From the NCBI RefSeq assembly GCF_014237455.1, contig NZ_JABZFL010000076.1, positions 1 to 55,424 of the forward strand: 55,424 nt of DNA. The letters run 5' to 3'. Under the pieces are notes generated by a model. It was not told where the DNA came from. It ran no database searches and saw only the letters and a program-made list of their open reading frames with translations. Source of the stretch: Desulfobacula sp. GTDB taxonomy: Bacteria; Desulfobacterota; Desulfobacteria; Desulfobacterales; Desulfobacteraceae. How positions within the stretch are numbered: the first letter of the stretch is position 1; each line of letters begins with the position of its first letter. This document shows positions 33,114-41,616 of the stretch, piece after piece. The translations under genes were made by a program, and so were the position numbers.

Positions 33114-34361
33114 TTATTCAAATTGCCTGAGCGTTCTATGAGTTCTTGCCTTTATAGTTGTTATAATTTCATCTAATATGCGGTCTCTTTGATATTTGCC
33201 GATGAAGCTTGCATAAGTGCTGTCAATTTTATTGATTAATTTAAGACAAAAATCTGATAGTCGTTTCTGAAGGACTGGATTGCTTATTTTTATTTCCATT
33301 GCAAATCTTTCCCAATGTTTTTCCATAATCCATTCAGGTCTGTTTTCTCCTCCTATTTTCATGGCAAGTTTCTGTGACAGATCTTCATAGATATTTGTAC
33401 ACATCATGTCATAAAAAGGTGCTAACCGGATCTGTTTTGCCTGATACATAAAAGATAAATTTTTTGCATGCGCATCCATGTTACCAATTAAAAAATTAAA
33501 AAATACCCATTGCAGCAGCTGCTGAAAATCTTTAATCGGGTTTGCAGAATACTTTCGAACGAGATTAAAACATGCTTCCAGTCCCGGACCTCCATCAGCC
33601 TGATATTTTAGTTCATGGGAAAGCCCCATTGCCTGACAAAAATCTTCCTGATGAAGCCGATTGAGGACATCATTATTCAAAATTCTGTCATACCTTTTGA
33701 TCAACAAAACCTTTTGAGAGTCTTTTCGCACAATTAAAACAGGTGGAACATTTAAATCGACAGCGTTGGCAAGCATCATACAAAAACACTCATTTTCAAT
33801 GGAAGCCTGAAAATAAGCCATGGCCGGTTTTAAGATAACGTTGCTTGGCGCACCATTCGTCGGGATATAAAATTCAGGATCTTTAAAGAAAAGTGCCAGT
33901 TTTTCCTGTGCGCCTGCAAGGGATATCCGAATCCCTTCCTGACCTGCAAGTAAAGGCCGTCTTGGGATATGCATTATTAGATCGGCTATTTGTTTGTCTG
34001 ATAATGAATTGTATATGTATTGATCGGGGGATTCAGGTACTTCCGACTCAGGCAGAGTTGATATCGCTCCGGCGCATTCACCTCCAATACGTTTAAGAAG
34101 CATAAAATCATTTTTATCTGAAATTCCGAGCTGTTTCGAAATTAATTTTCTGACAGCAGATTCCGGCAACAAATTAGAAAAAAAAGATTTTACTTTATCA
34201 TGAAAAAAAATATCTTCCTGCATGGGTAAAGAAATGGATATTTGGAAAGCATCAGGTGAAGTCAGCCAATTCTTGGAGTATTCAAATGAAAATTTCCGCT
34301 TGTCATTGATCCTCAGGGAACCGACTATTATTTGTCCAAAAAAAATATTCAAAGTTTCCAA
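33114..34361 (-). CDS. hipA: HipA-type serine/threonine kinase toxin
   Basis: The 415-residue protein has HipA landmarks: SLAGAQEKLA at 147-156 (Gly-rich nucleotide loop), ILKPAMAYF, IKRYDRI, the catalytic loop GNMDAHAKN at 293-301 with Asp296, and the metal-binding APFYD near 315. HipA toxins phosphorylate aminoacyl-tRNA synthetases and induce persistence. Unlike Escherichia coli HipA, the N-terminal subdomain here is in the same chain, so it is a full-length kinase. The gene starts two bases after hipB. Confidence 0.85.
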   Translation of the reverse strand: METLNIFFGQIIVGSLRINDKRKFSFEYSKNWLTSPDAFQISISLPMQEDIFFHDKVKSFFSNLLPESAVRKLISKQLGISDKNDFMLLKRIGGECAGAISTLPESEVPESPDQYIYNSLSDKQIADLIMHIPRRPLLAGQEGIRISLAGAQEKLALFFKDPEFYIPTNGAPSNVILKPAMAYFQASIENECFCMMLANAVDLNVPPVLIVRKDSQKVLLIKRYDRILNNDVLNRLHQEDFCQAMGLSHELKYQADGGPGLEACFNLVRKYSANPIKDFQQLLQWVFFNFLIGNMDAHAKNLSFMYQAKQIRLAPFYDMMCTNIYEDLSQKLAMKIGGENRPEWIMEKHWERFAMEIKISNPVLQKRLSDFCLKLINKIDSTYASFIGKYQRDRILDEIITTIKARTHRTLRQFE

Positions 34362-34363
34362 AA

Positions 34364-34606
34364 TCAGATATCTCCACGGTTTATGAGATGGAGTTCAAGA
34401 CCAAGGCTGTGCAATAATTCAAATACTTTGCCAAGTTGTGCGGTTGGTTTACCCTTTTCAAGCTCTATGATAAATTTCCTGCCAACATCAGCAAACTCAG
34501 AGATTTCTTTTTGAGTTAGTTTAAGATGTTTACGCTTTTTGAAAATATATTGCCCCAATTCTTCAGGACTGCTGATTTTTATATAAGGTTTCAATTTGGT
34601 CTCCAT
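34364..34606 (-). CDS. hipB: HipB-type XRE antitoxin
   Basis: The 80-residue protein has a helix-turn-helix (RKHLKLTQKEISEFADVGRK followed by FIIELEKGKPTAQLGKVFEL). The end, LELHLINRGDI, is typical of HipB. It binds HipA and represses the operon. Three operator-like palindromes lie directly upstream at 34609-34730. The module is flanked by attC-like sites 17 and 16. Confidence 0.85.
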   Translation of the reverse strand: METKLKPYIKISSPEELGQYIFKKRKHLKLTQKEISEFADVGRKFIIELEKGKPTAQLGKVFELLHSLGLELHLINRGDI

Positions 34607-34608
34607 AT

Positions 34609-34730
34609 AAAAGTTTCCGATCAGATACTTTTAACAGTTCTATAAAAGAAATACAACAAAAAGTTTCCGATCAGAAACTTTTTAGACTCTTGTTGAATTT
34701 TGCCTATAAAAGTAACCGATCGAAAACTTT
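34609..34730 (-). promoter_or_regulatory. three hipB operator palindromes
   Basis: Three imperfect palindromes of the form AAAGTTTCCGATCAGAAACTT occur at 34609-34632, 34658-34683 and 34708-34730, spaced about 49 bp apart. The third has GTAACC and GAAAAC variants. The spacing is close to five DNA helical turns, so bound HipB dimers would lie on the same face, as in other hip operators. Confidence 0.8.
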
Positions 34731-34733
34731 AAA

Positions 34734-34783
34734 ATTTAACATGAAAATCTGCGGCTTGTCCGGCAGCATGTTCGTTGTTAGAT
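34734..34783 (-). repeat. attC-like site 17 (exact RYYYAAC and GTTRRRY boxes)
   Basis: Minus strand: ATCTAAC at 34777-34783 and GTTAAAT at 34734-34740, both exact matches to the integron consensus. Between them are GAACATG, CTGCCGGACAAGCCGCAG with one unpaired C, and ATTTTCATG. It lies between the DUF6155 gene and the hip operators. Confidence 0.75.
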
Positions 34784-34797
34784 AAAGTTTTTAATAG

Positions 34798-35319
34798 TTA
34801 TGAGCGCGGGAAATAAAAATGATATAAATAACCAAGCTGATCATGAAATCCCCAGCCAATACCGTCTGTATCATCCACAATCTTTTTGCACCGAGTCTGA
34901 AAATTCTTTCCAAGATTGTGCTTTTGGACGAATTTTAGTATGCTTTCAAACATGGATTCCATAGAGTTGTAGAACCTTTCATCAATATCTCCATAGTCAC
35001 AAGTGAATTCAACACCATTCTCCACATAAAACATCATTATGTCTGCAATATCGTTTTGGGACTTACTAACCTTTTTAAATTCACTGACCGCTTTTTTGGC
35101 AATTGACAACCTCAGTTTCGGTTCACCCCTTTGGGGATAAAATTCATTTTTAACTTGCTGTTTATATTTTTCAAGAATCGAACGCTTCAAACCCTGAGAA
35201 AATTTTAAAGACAGATAATCCTTTGAGAAAGAATTCATTTTAAAAAGAAACGATATTTCACTAATTAATTCTTTTTTTGTCAATTCCGCAAGATGCTTTT
35301 CCAATTCACGGATATTCAT
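34798..35319 (-). CDS. DUF6155-family protein
   Basis: The protein starts MNIRELEKHLAELTKKELIS, followed by a helical segment ending EKYKQQVKNEFYPQRGEPK and LSIAKKAVSEFKK. This is the DUF6155 layout; the function is unknown. It has no membrane segment. The start at 35319 has a GAGGT motif seven bases upstream and leaves ten bases after the helicase stop, so the two are probably cotranscribed. A longer frame to 35352 overlaps the helicase and is less likely. Confidence 0.65.
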   Translation of the reverse strand: MNIRELEKHLAELTKKELISEISFLFKMNSFSKDYLSLKFSQGLKRSILEKYKQQVKNEFYPQRGEPKLRLSIAKKAVSEFKKVSKSQNDIADIMMFYVENGVEFTCDYGDIDERFYNSMESMFESILKFVQKHNLGKNFQTRCKKIVDDTDGIGWGFHDQLGYLYHFYFPRS

Positions 35320-35329
35320 CCATTGTACC

Positions 35330-36753
35330 TCAATAGCTATTCTCAATATCAATGCTTTGGATTAGTTCATCTGCTATACTGCTGCTTTCAAGTCGCATGA
35401 TACTTTCTTCAGAGTATCCGAAACTTAAAAGGTTAATGCTTCCATACCAGGTGGTTTTTCTATCAATAATATTAGTCGGTGCATCAGGAAATATTGTTGC
35501 TTTTGCTTTGTAACCGATTGAAGCATATCCTTTCAACCGTTTTCCATACATTTTTTCAAGCATTTTTACATGAAGGTCAACATAATCGTATATCTGCACA
35601 TCCTTCTTATTTTCACATAACCGGTGCAGCCTGCCAGCGTACTGATGTAGCGTACCTTTCCAGGCAATCGGCATGGCTAAAAATAATGTATCCAGCCGGG
35701 GTTCGTCAAATCCTTCGCCAATATAACTGCCCGTGGCAATCAGCACAAATGGTTCCGTATTTGCAATGGTATCAATCTTTTCCATTACTTGGGCTGTTTT
35801 TTTAACGCCCATACCGCCAGTCAGGCAAATAACATTGGGTATCTTGTTTTTAAGCTTTTCCCCCAATTCTTCCACATGGGCAACCCAGCCGGTTAAAATA
35901 AGAGTTTTTCGTCCTTTTTTGTAGCAGTCCAAGGCATCATCTATGATTAACTGATTTCTGATTTCATCTGATATCAGATTGGTTTTGATTTCCTGAAGGG
36001 ACAATTCCCTTTCATCCTCACCAGGCAATGTTTTAAAGGATGTGAATCTTGGGACTAGACAGTGATCAAAAGGTCTTTTTTCAGCCTGTTCTTTTGGGTC
36101 CACTGAAAATCGTACCGGGCCGCAATAAAAGAAAATAATCGGATGGTGCCCGTCGGGTCTGGCAGGTGTTGCTGTCAGGCCATAAATGTATTTTGCTGGA
36201 GCATTTTTTAATATTTGTTCAAAAGTAACAGCCGGGACATGATGGCATTCGTCTATAATAATCATTCCATAATTTTTTACGGATTCTTTGACAATCCCAT
36301 CGACATTCATTGACTGCATGATGGCCACATCAACGATTGAGCTTAGCCGGTCTTTACCGGCAGCCATGTGACCGATTAAATTTTGCTCCCTTTTTCGACC
36401 TCTTTTTTGTGGGAGCTTTGGAAGGGGTTCATTGATGATGAGAAATTGTTCTAATCTTTCTCTCCACTGAGAAAGCAACTGCTGCCGATGCACCAATACC
36501 AGCGTATTCACTTTTTTTATACTGATCAGTTTTGCGCCAATGACGGTTTTCCCAAATGCTGTTGCAGCGGATAACACACCATTCTCATGTGCCGATAAAG
36601 CATCAAGAGCACTCTGTTGTGCATCCCGCAAAACCCCTCTGAATTCAATGTTAATCGTTTTTCCCGTATTTTTGCTTTCAGGCACTTGTTCTCTTCAAGC
36701 AGTGCTTCATATTTAATTTTTAATTTATCGTATTTGCTCGTCTTCATTTTCAT
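35330..36753 (-). pseudogene. TOTE-type primase-helicase with the primase domain deleted
   Basis: The 451-codon ORF 35330-36685 is an SF2 helicase: SAATAFGKTVIGAKL (motif I), IIIDECHHVPAVTF (motif II), TATPARPDGHHPI, TGGMGVKKT, and HQYAGRLHRL. It matches the C-terminal part of TOTE conflict-system proteins. In the next frame upstream (from 36753) lies their characteristic start, KYDKLKIKYEALLEENKCLK. The whole archaeo-eukaryotic primase region that should lie between (several hundred residues) is absent and the frames no longer agree. A shortened helicase could still be made from an internal start, so it may be a remodelled gene rather than dead DNA. Confidence 0.7.
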
Positions 36754-36910
36754 CTGGATCACCTGACTTATCCGGGCCAGTGGAATAATATTTCTGATTC
36801 GGGCTTCTGGGGGTGTCCGGCATCATCTGAGCCAATATGCCTTCAGACAATATAGGTTGCAGAATTTTAGATCGAAAATATTCCCTGTGCTTCAACTCCA
36901 GGTGGGCCAT
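36725..36910 (-). CDS. 61-aa winged-helix-like peptide coupled to the restriction gene
   Basis: The peptide starts MAHLELKHREYFRSKILQPI and continues LSEGILAQMMPDTPRSPNQK. This resembles the C-terminal winged helix of Fic- or AlbA/RecG-like regulators, in the stretch before KYYST. Its ATG overlaps the restriction-endonuclease stop (TAATG), so it is translationally coupled. It may be a stand-alone control peptide or the tail of a lost larger gene. Its last codons overlap the TOTE N-terminal remnant in another frame. Confidence 0.5.
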   Translation of the reverse strand: MAHLELKHREYFRSKILQPILSEGILAQMMPDTPRSPNQKYYSTGPDKSGDPDENEDEQIR

Positions 36911-37629
36911 TATCTCATCTTAGCAAAAGCCATAGCATGAGCACTCAAAGAAGTGGCAAATTTTTTAAAATTCACTTCTGCATTAGGTTCAGAGTATCCC
37001 CCATTCAGCCCATTACTCTTATCAGATAAGAGTAAACATGCAGCATCATATAGCCGTTCACGCACCAAACGCTCACAGAATAATTCATAACGTGCTGCAT
37101 ATGATGCATCTTTGAACTTCTCAAATACTTTGAAATGTGGTTCTAAAACACGCACAGGTGATTTCGACTTGGGAGCATCTTCCAGTAACATTAACCAACC
37201 CAACCATGGCTTTTGGGATGGTTTAAATGCACCCTCTCTGTATGCGGTCCATATATCAGTGGCACTTCCTAAAGCCTCTTCAACACGATTGTTGAAGTTG
37301 TTTCCAAAAGAAGGGCCAATATGGGATTTGAATTCAATGCTTGCTATCAACTCACCATCAATAACAGCCACTAAATCCCAATTTTTCGTTGGCCTGAAAT
37401 ATCCCGGTAAAACGGTTTTCTTTTTAAAGATTGAGTGATCTGGTAACCCAGCATCTTCCAGAATTGACCCAAGGAGATGAATGAAACCATCAAGTTGTGC
37501 ACCACCTGTTACTGCACTTCTATTGCCAGCATCGCGTTTACCTGAAGTTGAGCCCTGGCTTTTATCCTGTTTTAGCCGAATTCTCCAAAAATGTTCTACA
37601 GCTTCTGCTACTTTATCTGAATATATCAT
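36910..37629 (-). CDS. PaeR7I/XhoI-type type II restriction endonuclease
   Basis: The 239-residue protein opens with AVEHFWRIRLKQDKSQGSTS and continues GNRSAVTGGAQLDGF, hallmarks of the PaeR7I/XhoI family, which cuts CTCGAG. The PD-(D/E)xK site is Asp85 with Glu99-Phe-Lys101 in NWDLVAVIDGELIASIEFK. Length fits PaeR7I (about 246 residues). It starts one base after the methyltransferase stop. Specificity is inferred from family and should be tested. Confidence 0.85.
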   Translation of the reverse strand: MIYSDKVAEAVEHFWRIRLKQDKSQGSTSGKRDAGNRSAVTGGAQLDGFIHLLGSILEDAGLPDHSIFKKKTVLPGYFRPTKNWDLVAVIDGELIASIEFKSHIGPSFGNNFNNRVEEALGSATDIWTAYREGAFKPSQKPWLGWLMLLEDAPKSKSPVRVLEPHFKVFEKFKDASYAARYELFCERLVRERLYDAACLLLSDKSNGLNGGYSEPNAEVNFKKFATSLSAHAMAFAKMR

Positions 37630-37630
37630 A

Positions 37631-38608
37631 TCATTTTATCGTCTTCGTAATTTTTGTTTGTGAGAATAAAGAATCTGTAGCCTTATGTATACGTCTCTCA
37701 GCTAATTCAAAATAGTGCGGATCAAGCTCAACACCTATACTATTTCTTCCCCATTTTGCGGCTGCTACTGTTGTTGTACCTGTACCCATAAAAGGGTCCA
37801 ACACGGTATCACCTACAAAACTGAACATTCTTATCAAGCGTTCTGCAAGTTCTTCTGGATAAGGTGCTGGATGATTACGGGTAGATGCACCCGTAACTCC
37901 TGTCCAAATAGATTGAAACCATTGTTTGTGATTGTCATTGGAAATAATGGAAAGTACTCGGGTATCAACAGACGCTTTTCTATAACCACCATGCTTACGT
38001 TCCATCAGAATGTATTCAATATCATTCTTGATAACTCCATTTGGTTCATATGGTTTGCCAAGGAATCCGGCGCCATTACCACACGCTTCATAATTAGCAT
38101 TAGCAATTTTGTACCATATGATTGGCGCAAGGTTATCATATCCTATTTGCCTGCAATGCTCTTGAATCGATGCATGAAGTGGAACAACAGTATGTCTTCC
38201 TTTGTTTTTTTTTCTTGAAAGACACACATCCCCAACAATACAGATCAATCTTCCTCCAGGAACTAATGACCGATGACAGTGTTTCCAAACCTTATCCAGT
38301 TCTATTAGAAAAAAGTCATAATCTTCAACATCCCCTAACTGGCCCTTATGATCTCGATACTTTTTTAGTGTCCAATATGGCGGAGAAGTAACCACTAAGT
38401 GAACAGATTTGTCTGGAATAAAAGATAATTTTCGGGAATCGGCTTGAAACAAATTGTGTTGTGAAGGTAGCTGCTGAACCACAGATTCAATTTGTTTTAG
38501 TAAGGTTTTGTCCTTAGCAATTCGAGGTATATCCGTTTGTGGATTTTCCAGATCGCGCACTGCTTCAGGTAAAAAAGCTGAATAATTTTGTTCTATACTC
38601 ATTAACAT
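37631..38608 (-). CDS. DNA methyltransferase of the restriction pair (SPPY type)
   Basis: The 325-residue protein has catalytic motif IV TSPPYW at 74-79, ahead of motif I DPFMGTGTTTVAAAKWGR near residue 270, the beta-class order. SPPY-type enzymes methylate the exocyclic amino group of cytosine or adenine. M.PaeR7I itself is a larger NPPY adenine enzyme as far as I recall, so this partner type is a variation for the family. The gene is directly upstream of the endonuclease. MLMSIEQ offers two close start codons. Confidence 0.85.
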   Translation of the reverse strand: MLMSIEQNYSAFLPEAVRDLENPQTDIPRIAKDKTLLKQIESVVQQLPSQHNLFQADSRKLSFIPDKSVHLVVTSPPYWTLKKYRDHKGQLGDVEDYDFFLIELDKVWKHCHRSLVPGGRLICIVGDVCLSRKKNKGRHTVVPLHASIQEHCRQIGYDNLAPIIWYKIANANYEACGNGAGFLGKPYEPNGVIKNDIEYILMERKHGGYRKASVDTRVLSIISNDNHKQWFQSIWTGVTGASTRNHPAPYPEELAERLIRMFSFVGDTVLDPFMGTGTTTVAAAKWGRNSIGVELDPHYFELAERRIHKATDSLFSQTKITKTIK

Positions 38609-38700
38609 AATGGTTTATTTATACATGGTTTCCAAAAAGAAAGCTACATTCATCTTTATCATTATGATGTGCTTAAAGCACTCAAAAGAATAGCAGTATT

Positions 38701-38772
38701 TTACCTGCCATTGTTCCTTTTTGCTAAAAGTTTTCTTTCTTTACGTTCAAGCTGTTTTTTCTTTTTTGCCAT
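38701..38772 (-). CDS. tiny Lys/Arg-rich protein (23 aa)
   Basis: The ORF reads MAKKKKQLERKERKLLAKRN and ends NGR before TAA. It begins 21 bases after the GTTCTCG box of attC-like site 18, as a cassette ORF would. It resembles the ORF at 3332-3433. No function is known to me; it could also be a leader peptide for the restriction-modification genes that follow. Confidence 0.45.
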   Translation of the reverse strand: MAKKKKQLERKERKLLAKRNNGR

Positions 38773-38793
38773 AATAATTTAAATTTTTTATAA

Positions 38794-38842
38794 CGAGAAC
38801 ACCAAAATAACCGGTGAAACCCGGTTCATTTTATTGTTGAGA
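38794..38842 (-). repeat. attC-like site 18
   Basis: Minus strand: TCTCAAC at 38836-38842, AAATGAACCGG, loop GTTTCA, CCGGTTATTTTGG, and GTTCTCG at 38794-38800. It lies about 140 bp after the second higA gene. Confidence 0.65.
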
Positions 38843-38980
38843 TATTGTGGTTGATATAGAATTCTAAAACCACCTTTGGAATTATATTTCAAGAAGAGTG
38901 AGCCATAAGATCAAATTATAGGATTTAATCACCGAGGTTGGTTACAATTGGATGCCTGAAATCCTTGTTCTATTTATAAA

Positions 38981-39256
38981 TCACGCAACTTCCAATCTTA
39001 ACCTTTTCCCAAGCGCATTTGCAAATTTTTCCAAGGTTGATAATTTAATATCTTCGGCATGATTCTCAATTCTTGAAATCGCAGATTTTTTCGTGTTTAA
39101 ACGAGAGGCTAATTCTTCTTGTGTTAGACCAGAAGCTTCTCTTGCCTGCTTCAGCATTACTCCGATTTTAAAATGTTCATATCCAGAATCAAAATCTTTT
39201 GCAAATTCCGGGTCCTTCTTTTTTCTTTTTTTTATATATTTTTGGAGATCACTCAT
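38981..39256 (-). CDS. higA: HigA-type XRE antitoxin (second module)
   Basis: The 91-residue protein carries the helix-turn-helix [20 protein letters not shown] followed by [15 protein letters not shown] and ends [18 protein letters not shown]. It overlaps the toxin stop by four bases (ATGA). The N-terminal Lys-rich segment is typical of antitoxins partnered with Gp49 toxins. It should autorepress through the palindrome at 39615-39632. Confidence 0.85.
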   Translation of the reverse strand: MSDLQKYIKKRKKKDPEFAKDFDSGYEHFKIGVMLKQAREASGLTQEELASRLNTKKSAISRIENHAEDIKLSTLEKFANALGKRLRLEVA

Positions 39257-39603
39257 AACTTTTTCCTCTTAAAATAGTCCTTCATGCGTTTCTCAGCAAT
39301 TTTAATTGCCTGTCTGGGAGTTTTTTGAGTCTTCTTCTGAAAAGCATGAGTTAAAATAATAATTTCAGAACCATCAAAAAAGCAGAGGATTCGAAATATA
39401 TTTGATCCAAAATTAACCCTGACTTCCCAAAGATTGTCTGTGTTAACCATTTTTTTTAAATATTTGGAAGGAACATTAATATGCTCTTCGACCAAATTCA
39501 AAACCCAGGCAACTTTTTTAGCCTGTTTTGCGGTTAAATTATCAAGGAACTCTTCAACCGGGCTTTTTCCAGACTCTGCCCTGTAAAAATTAATTTCTTT
39601 CAT
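39253..39603 (-). CDS. higB: HigB/Gp49-type toxin (second module)
   Basis: The 116-residue protein has [20 protein letters not shown] at the start, [19 protein letters not shown] in the middle and [19 protein letters not shown] at the end, the RelE/Gp49 pattern. A partial copy of its 3' half is found at 31120-31190, so the module has been duplicated in this array. The start codon lies about ten bases after the predicted -10 box. Confidence 0.85.
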   Translation of the reverse strand: MKEINFYRAESGKSPVEEFLDNLTAKQAKKVAWVLNLVEEHINVPSKYLKKMVNTDNLWEVRVNFGSNIFRILCFFDGSEIIILTHAFQKKTQKTPRQAIKIAEKRMKDYFKRKKL

Positions 39604-39612
39604 ATAGCCTAC

Positions 39613-39640
39613 ATGTTAACACGCAAGTTAACTAAGTCAA
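39613..39640 (-). promoter_or_regulatory. higBA promoter with operator palindrome (module 2)
   Basis: Minus strand: -35 TTGACT at 39635-39640, 16-bp spacer, -10 TAACAT at 39613-39618. The spacer holds GTTAACTTGCGTGTTAAC, an inverted repeat reaching into the -10. The ATG at 39603 is nearly at the expected transcript start, the same layout as module 1. Confidence 0.65.
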
Positions 39641-39781
39641 GGAGAATATTCGATTAATTCTTTCTTCTAACAGCTCGATTTTCTTTGTCTCACACTCCCG
39701 GATTACATATACTTGCCATCCCATTTGGGCTAATTCTTTTTGAACCACCTTATCGCGCTTAATGTTTTGATTGAATTTATT
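39632..39781 (-). pseudogene. 3' fragment of a vsr (very-short-patch repair) gene
   Basis: The frame encodes NKFNQNIKRDKVVQKELAQM, then GWQVYVIRECETKK before a stop. This matches the C-terminal part of Vsr endonucleases (NxxRDxxxxxxLxxxGWxVxxxWECE). The catalytic Asp and His normally lie in the missing N-terminal 60 or so residues. The fragment begins right after the DUF3883 gene and ends inside the second higBA promoter. Confidence 0.7.
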
Positions 39782-39789
39782 CTGTTAAA

Positions 39790-40581
39790 TCAGATGCGAG
39801 CTCTAAACTGAACAGCTTCAAGCTGACAAGATTTGTCAAGACTACCTTGTAGCATGAACAGCTTTGGATTTTTATGAAATGCAAAGACCCTATAAAGATT
39901 ATAATTTGAAGAATTTTCCGTTGAGAATCCCAATTCATTTTTTGTAACAAAAAAAGGTGTGTCAATCCCATACCGTGTAGTTTTAACTTCGATAAAGCGA
40001 TCATTTTCATTATCATCAAAGGAGCGAATATCGTACCCAGCCCAATCGCCCTTGGTTTCAGACACCTGTTCTATCCGATCCGCTAAATTAAATTTTTCGA
40101 TAGATTCTAATCGGGTTTTTTCATATTTAAGGACAAACTTCTCCCCTGCTGATCCCAGGGAGATATTCGCAGCTTCTCTCTCAAGGTAATTTATCTTGAG
40201 TCGTGTACTTTTTTTTGCATTATAAGTTGCCAGATTTTCTCTGACACTCATTCCATAATCTTTTGAAGCTGGTGGATAAACAAGTGCTCTAAGGATATCA
40301 TCCATGTTATGAAGGTCAGCACTTTTGTTAACATCTATTTCAATGGCTTTGATCAATTCCGGAAACGAATCAAGACAGGATGCGGTTATTTTTTTAAGCA
40401 ATCCCTGATAATTACTTCGAGGTTTATATCCGGATATATATGGTAACCCTAAATCAATCATCACTGCACTAATATTTTGATGTTTAAATTCAATCGAGCC
40501 CATTGATCTATTTGCAAGCGTTTGAGAGAGGTTTTTGCGATGCTGGGTTTTATTAAATGGTCTTCCTTCAAGTTCAGATAA
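39790..40581 (-). pseudogene. DUF3883-type protein, 5' end removed by the IS
   Basis: The frame is open from the IS edge at 40581 (LSELEGRPFNKTQHRKNLSQ) through SIEFKHQNISAVMIDLGLPY and SNYQGLL, to the C-terminal DUF3883 core: VLKYEKTRLES, then GYDIRSFDDNENDRFIEVKT. The usual short N terminus with its start codon has been cut away by the IS boundary. An internal ATG at 40503 could give a shorter protein of 237 residues. DUF3883 proteins have a PD-(D/E)xK-like fold and are common near restriction systems. Confidence 0.75.
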
Positions 40582-40593
40582 TGTGCTGCATCC

Positions 40594-41616
40594 TTAATTA
40601 TGACACAAATTCAAAGAAAAATTGGGTAACACATTTTTATTTTTTCGGATGGTAATCATACCATTTTTCTCCATCCATTTCCGACAGGCTATTCGCCATG
40701 CACAAGGATCAATTTTATCCATACCAGTTTTAAAAGATATTTCAAAGGCAAGATCCTTTATCCAGTCAAAAACCTCCTTTCTTTTACGTTTGTTGTATCG
40801 TAAACGATTGCCGTTAAAATATCTTTGACAAGCGTTTTCTCCTTTCAGGTTCCGTCTTGGTTTGTGATTCAAATCATGAGATCCTAACTCACCTAAAAGG
40901 ACAGCCTCTTTTGGAGTACTGGCCTTATGTTTCAGATGTTGAACGTACGCTTTAAATTCACCCTGGGCGTGCTCAATTGCACCATTGTACTGGGCATAAT
41001 ATCCAGGACTATTGATCGGGATTACCATCTCTTCCTCTAATAGCTCATCAATTTTATGGCTATTAAAGTTACCGGCATTATCGCGTTTAAAAAATAATGG
41101 TGGACCAAATTCTTTAAAACAGGAGGATAAATGGTTTGCAACTTCGTTTCCACAAGGCATTTTCATTGTCATCAACGGTTTGAATTTATAAGTAGAATAA
41201 AGATCCTGCATATTTTGAACATGCATTTTAAAAAAATCAGTTGTGAGTTCACAACCATCCATGGCCCATGCCAAATCCGGATGTCTCCAGTTTAAATGCC
41301 ATCGGCTATTAATTGATTGTTGGTTGGCGTCATGCCTTGCCTCCTGTATCAATTGATTTAACTCCCGGCGGGAGATACATGCACCGTATTTTAAATGCAA
41401 AATTCCAGTTTTACGAGTCCGTTTATGGCAATGTTCAAGCAAGCCGATCTCAGCTTGTAACTCTTTAAAGTCAAGCGGTAGAATTTTTTTAGGCCCCGGT
41501 TTTACAACAGGATTTTCTCCATGATCAACCCGGTATTTCCATCTCATGAAACTTGAATAACTAAAATTGCATAAAGCCACAACAGATTCTATGGATAATG
41601 AAAACTTCGTTCTCAA
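40594..41616 (-). CDS. IS DDE integrase 2 (rve)
   Basis: The 340-residue protein has a DDE triad at Asp120 (LAWAMDGCEL), Asp179 (FFKRDNAGNF) and Glu215 (NGAIEHAQGEF). An N-terminal segment (SIESVVALCNFSYSSFMRWK) may form an HTH. The start is a TTG at 41616 whose last bases overlap the TGA of integrase 1, with AGGAGG eight bases upstream, so TTG is well supported. Its stop is only a few bases from the left inverted repeat. Confidence 0.8.
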   Translation of the reverse strand: MRTKFSLSIESVVALCNFSYSSFMRWKYRVDHGENPVVKPGPKKILPLDFKELQAEIGLLEHCHKRTRKTGILHLKYGACISRRELNQLIQEARHDANQQSINSRWHLNWRHPDLAWAMDGCELTTDFFKMHVQNMQDLYSTYKFKPLMTMKMPCGNEVANHLSSCFKEFGPPLFFKRDNAGNFNSHKIDELLEEEMVIPINSPGYYAQYNGAIEHAQGEFKAYVQHLKHKASTPKEAVLLGELGSHDLNHKPRRNLKGENACQRYFNGNRLRYNKRKRKEVFDWIKDLAFEISFKTGMDKIDPCAWRIACRKWMEKNGMITIRKNKNVLPNFSLNLCHN

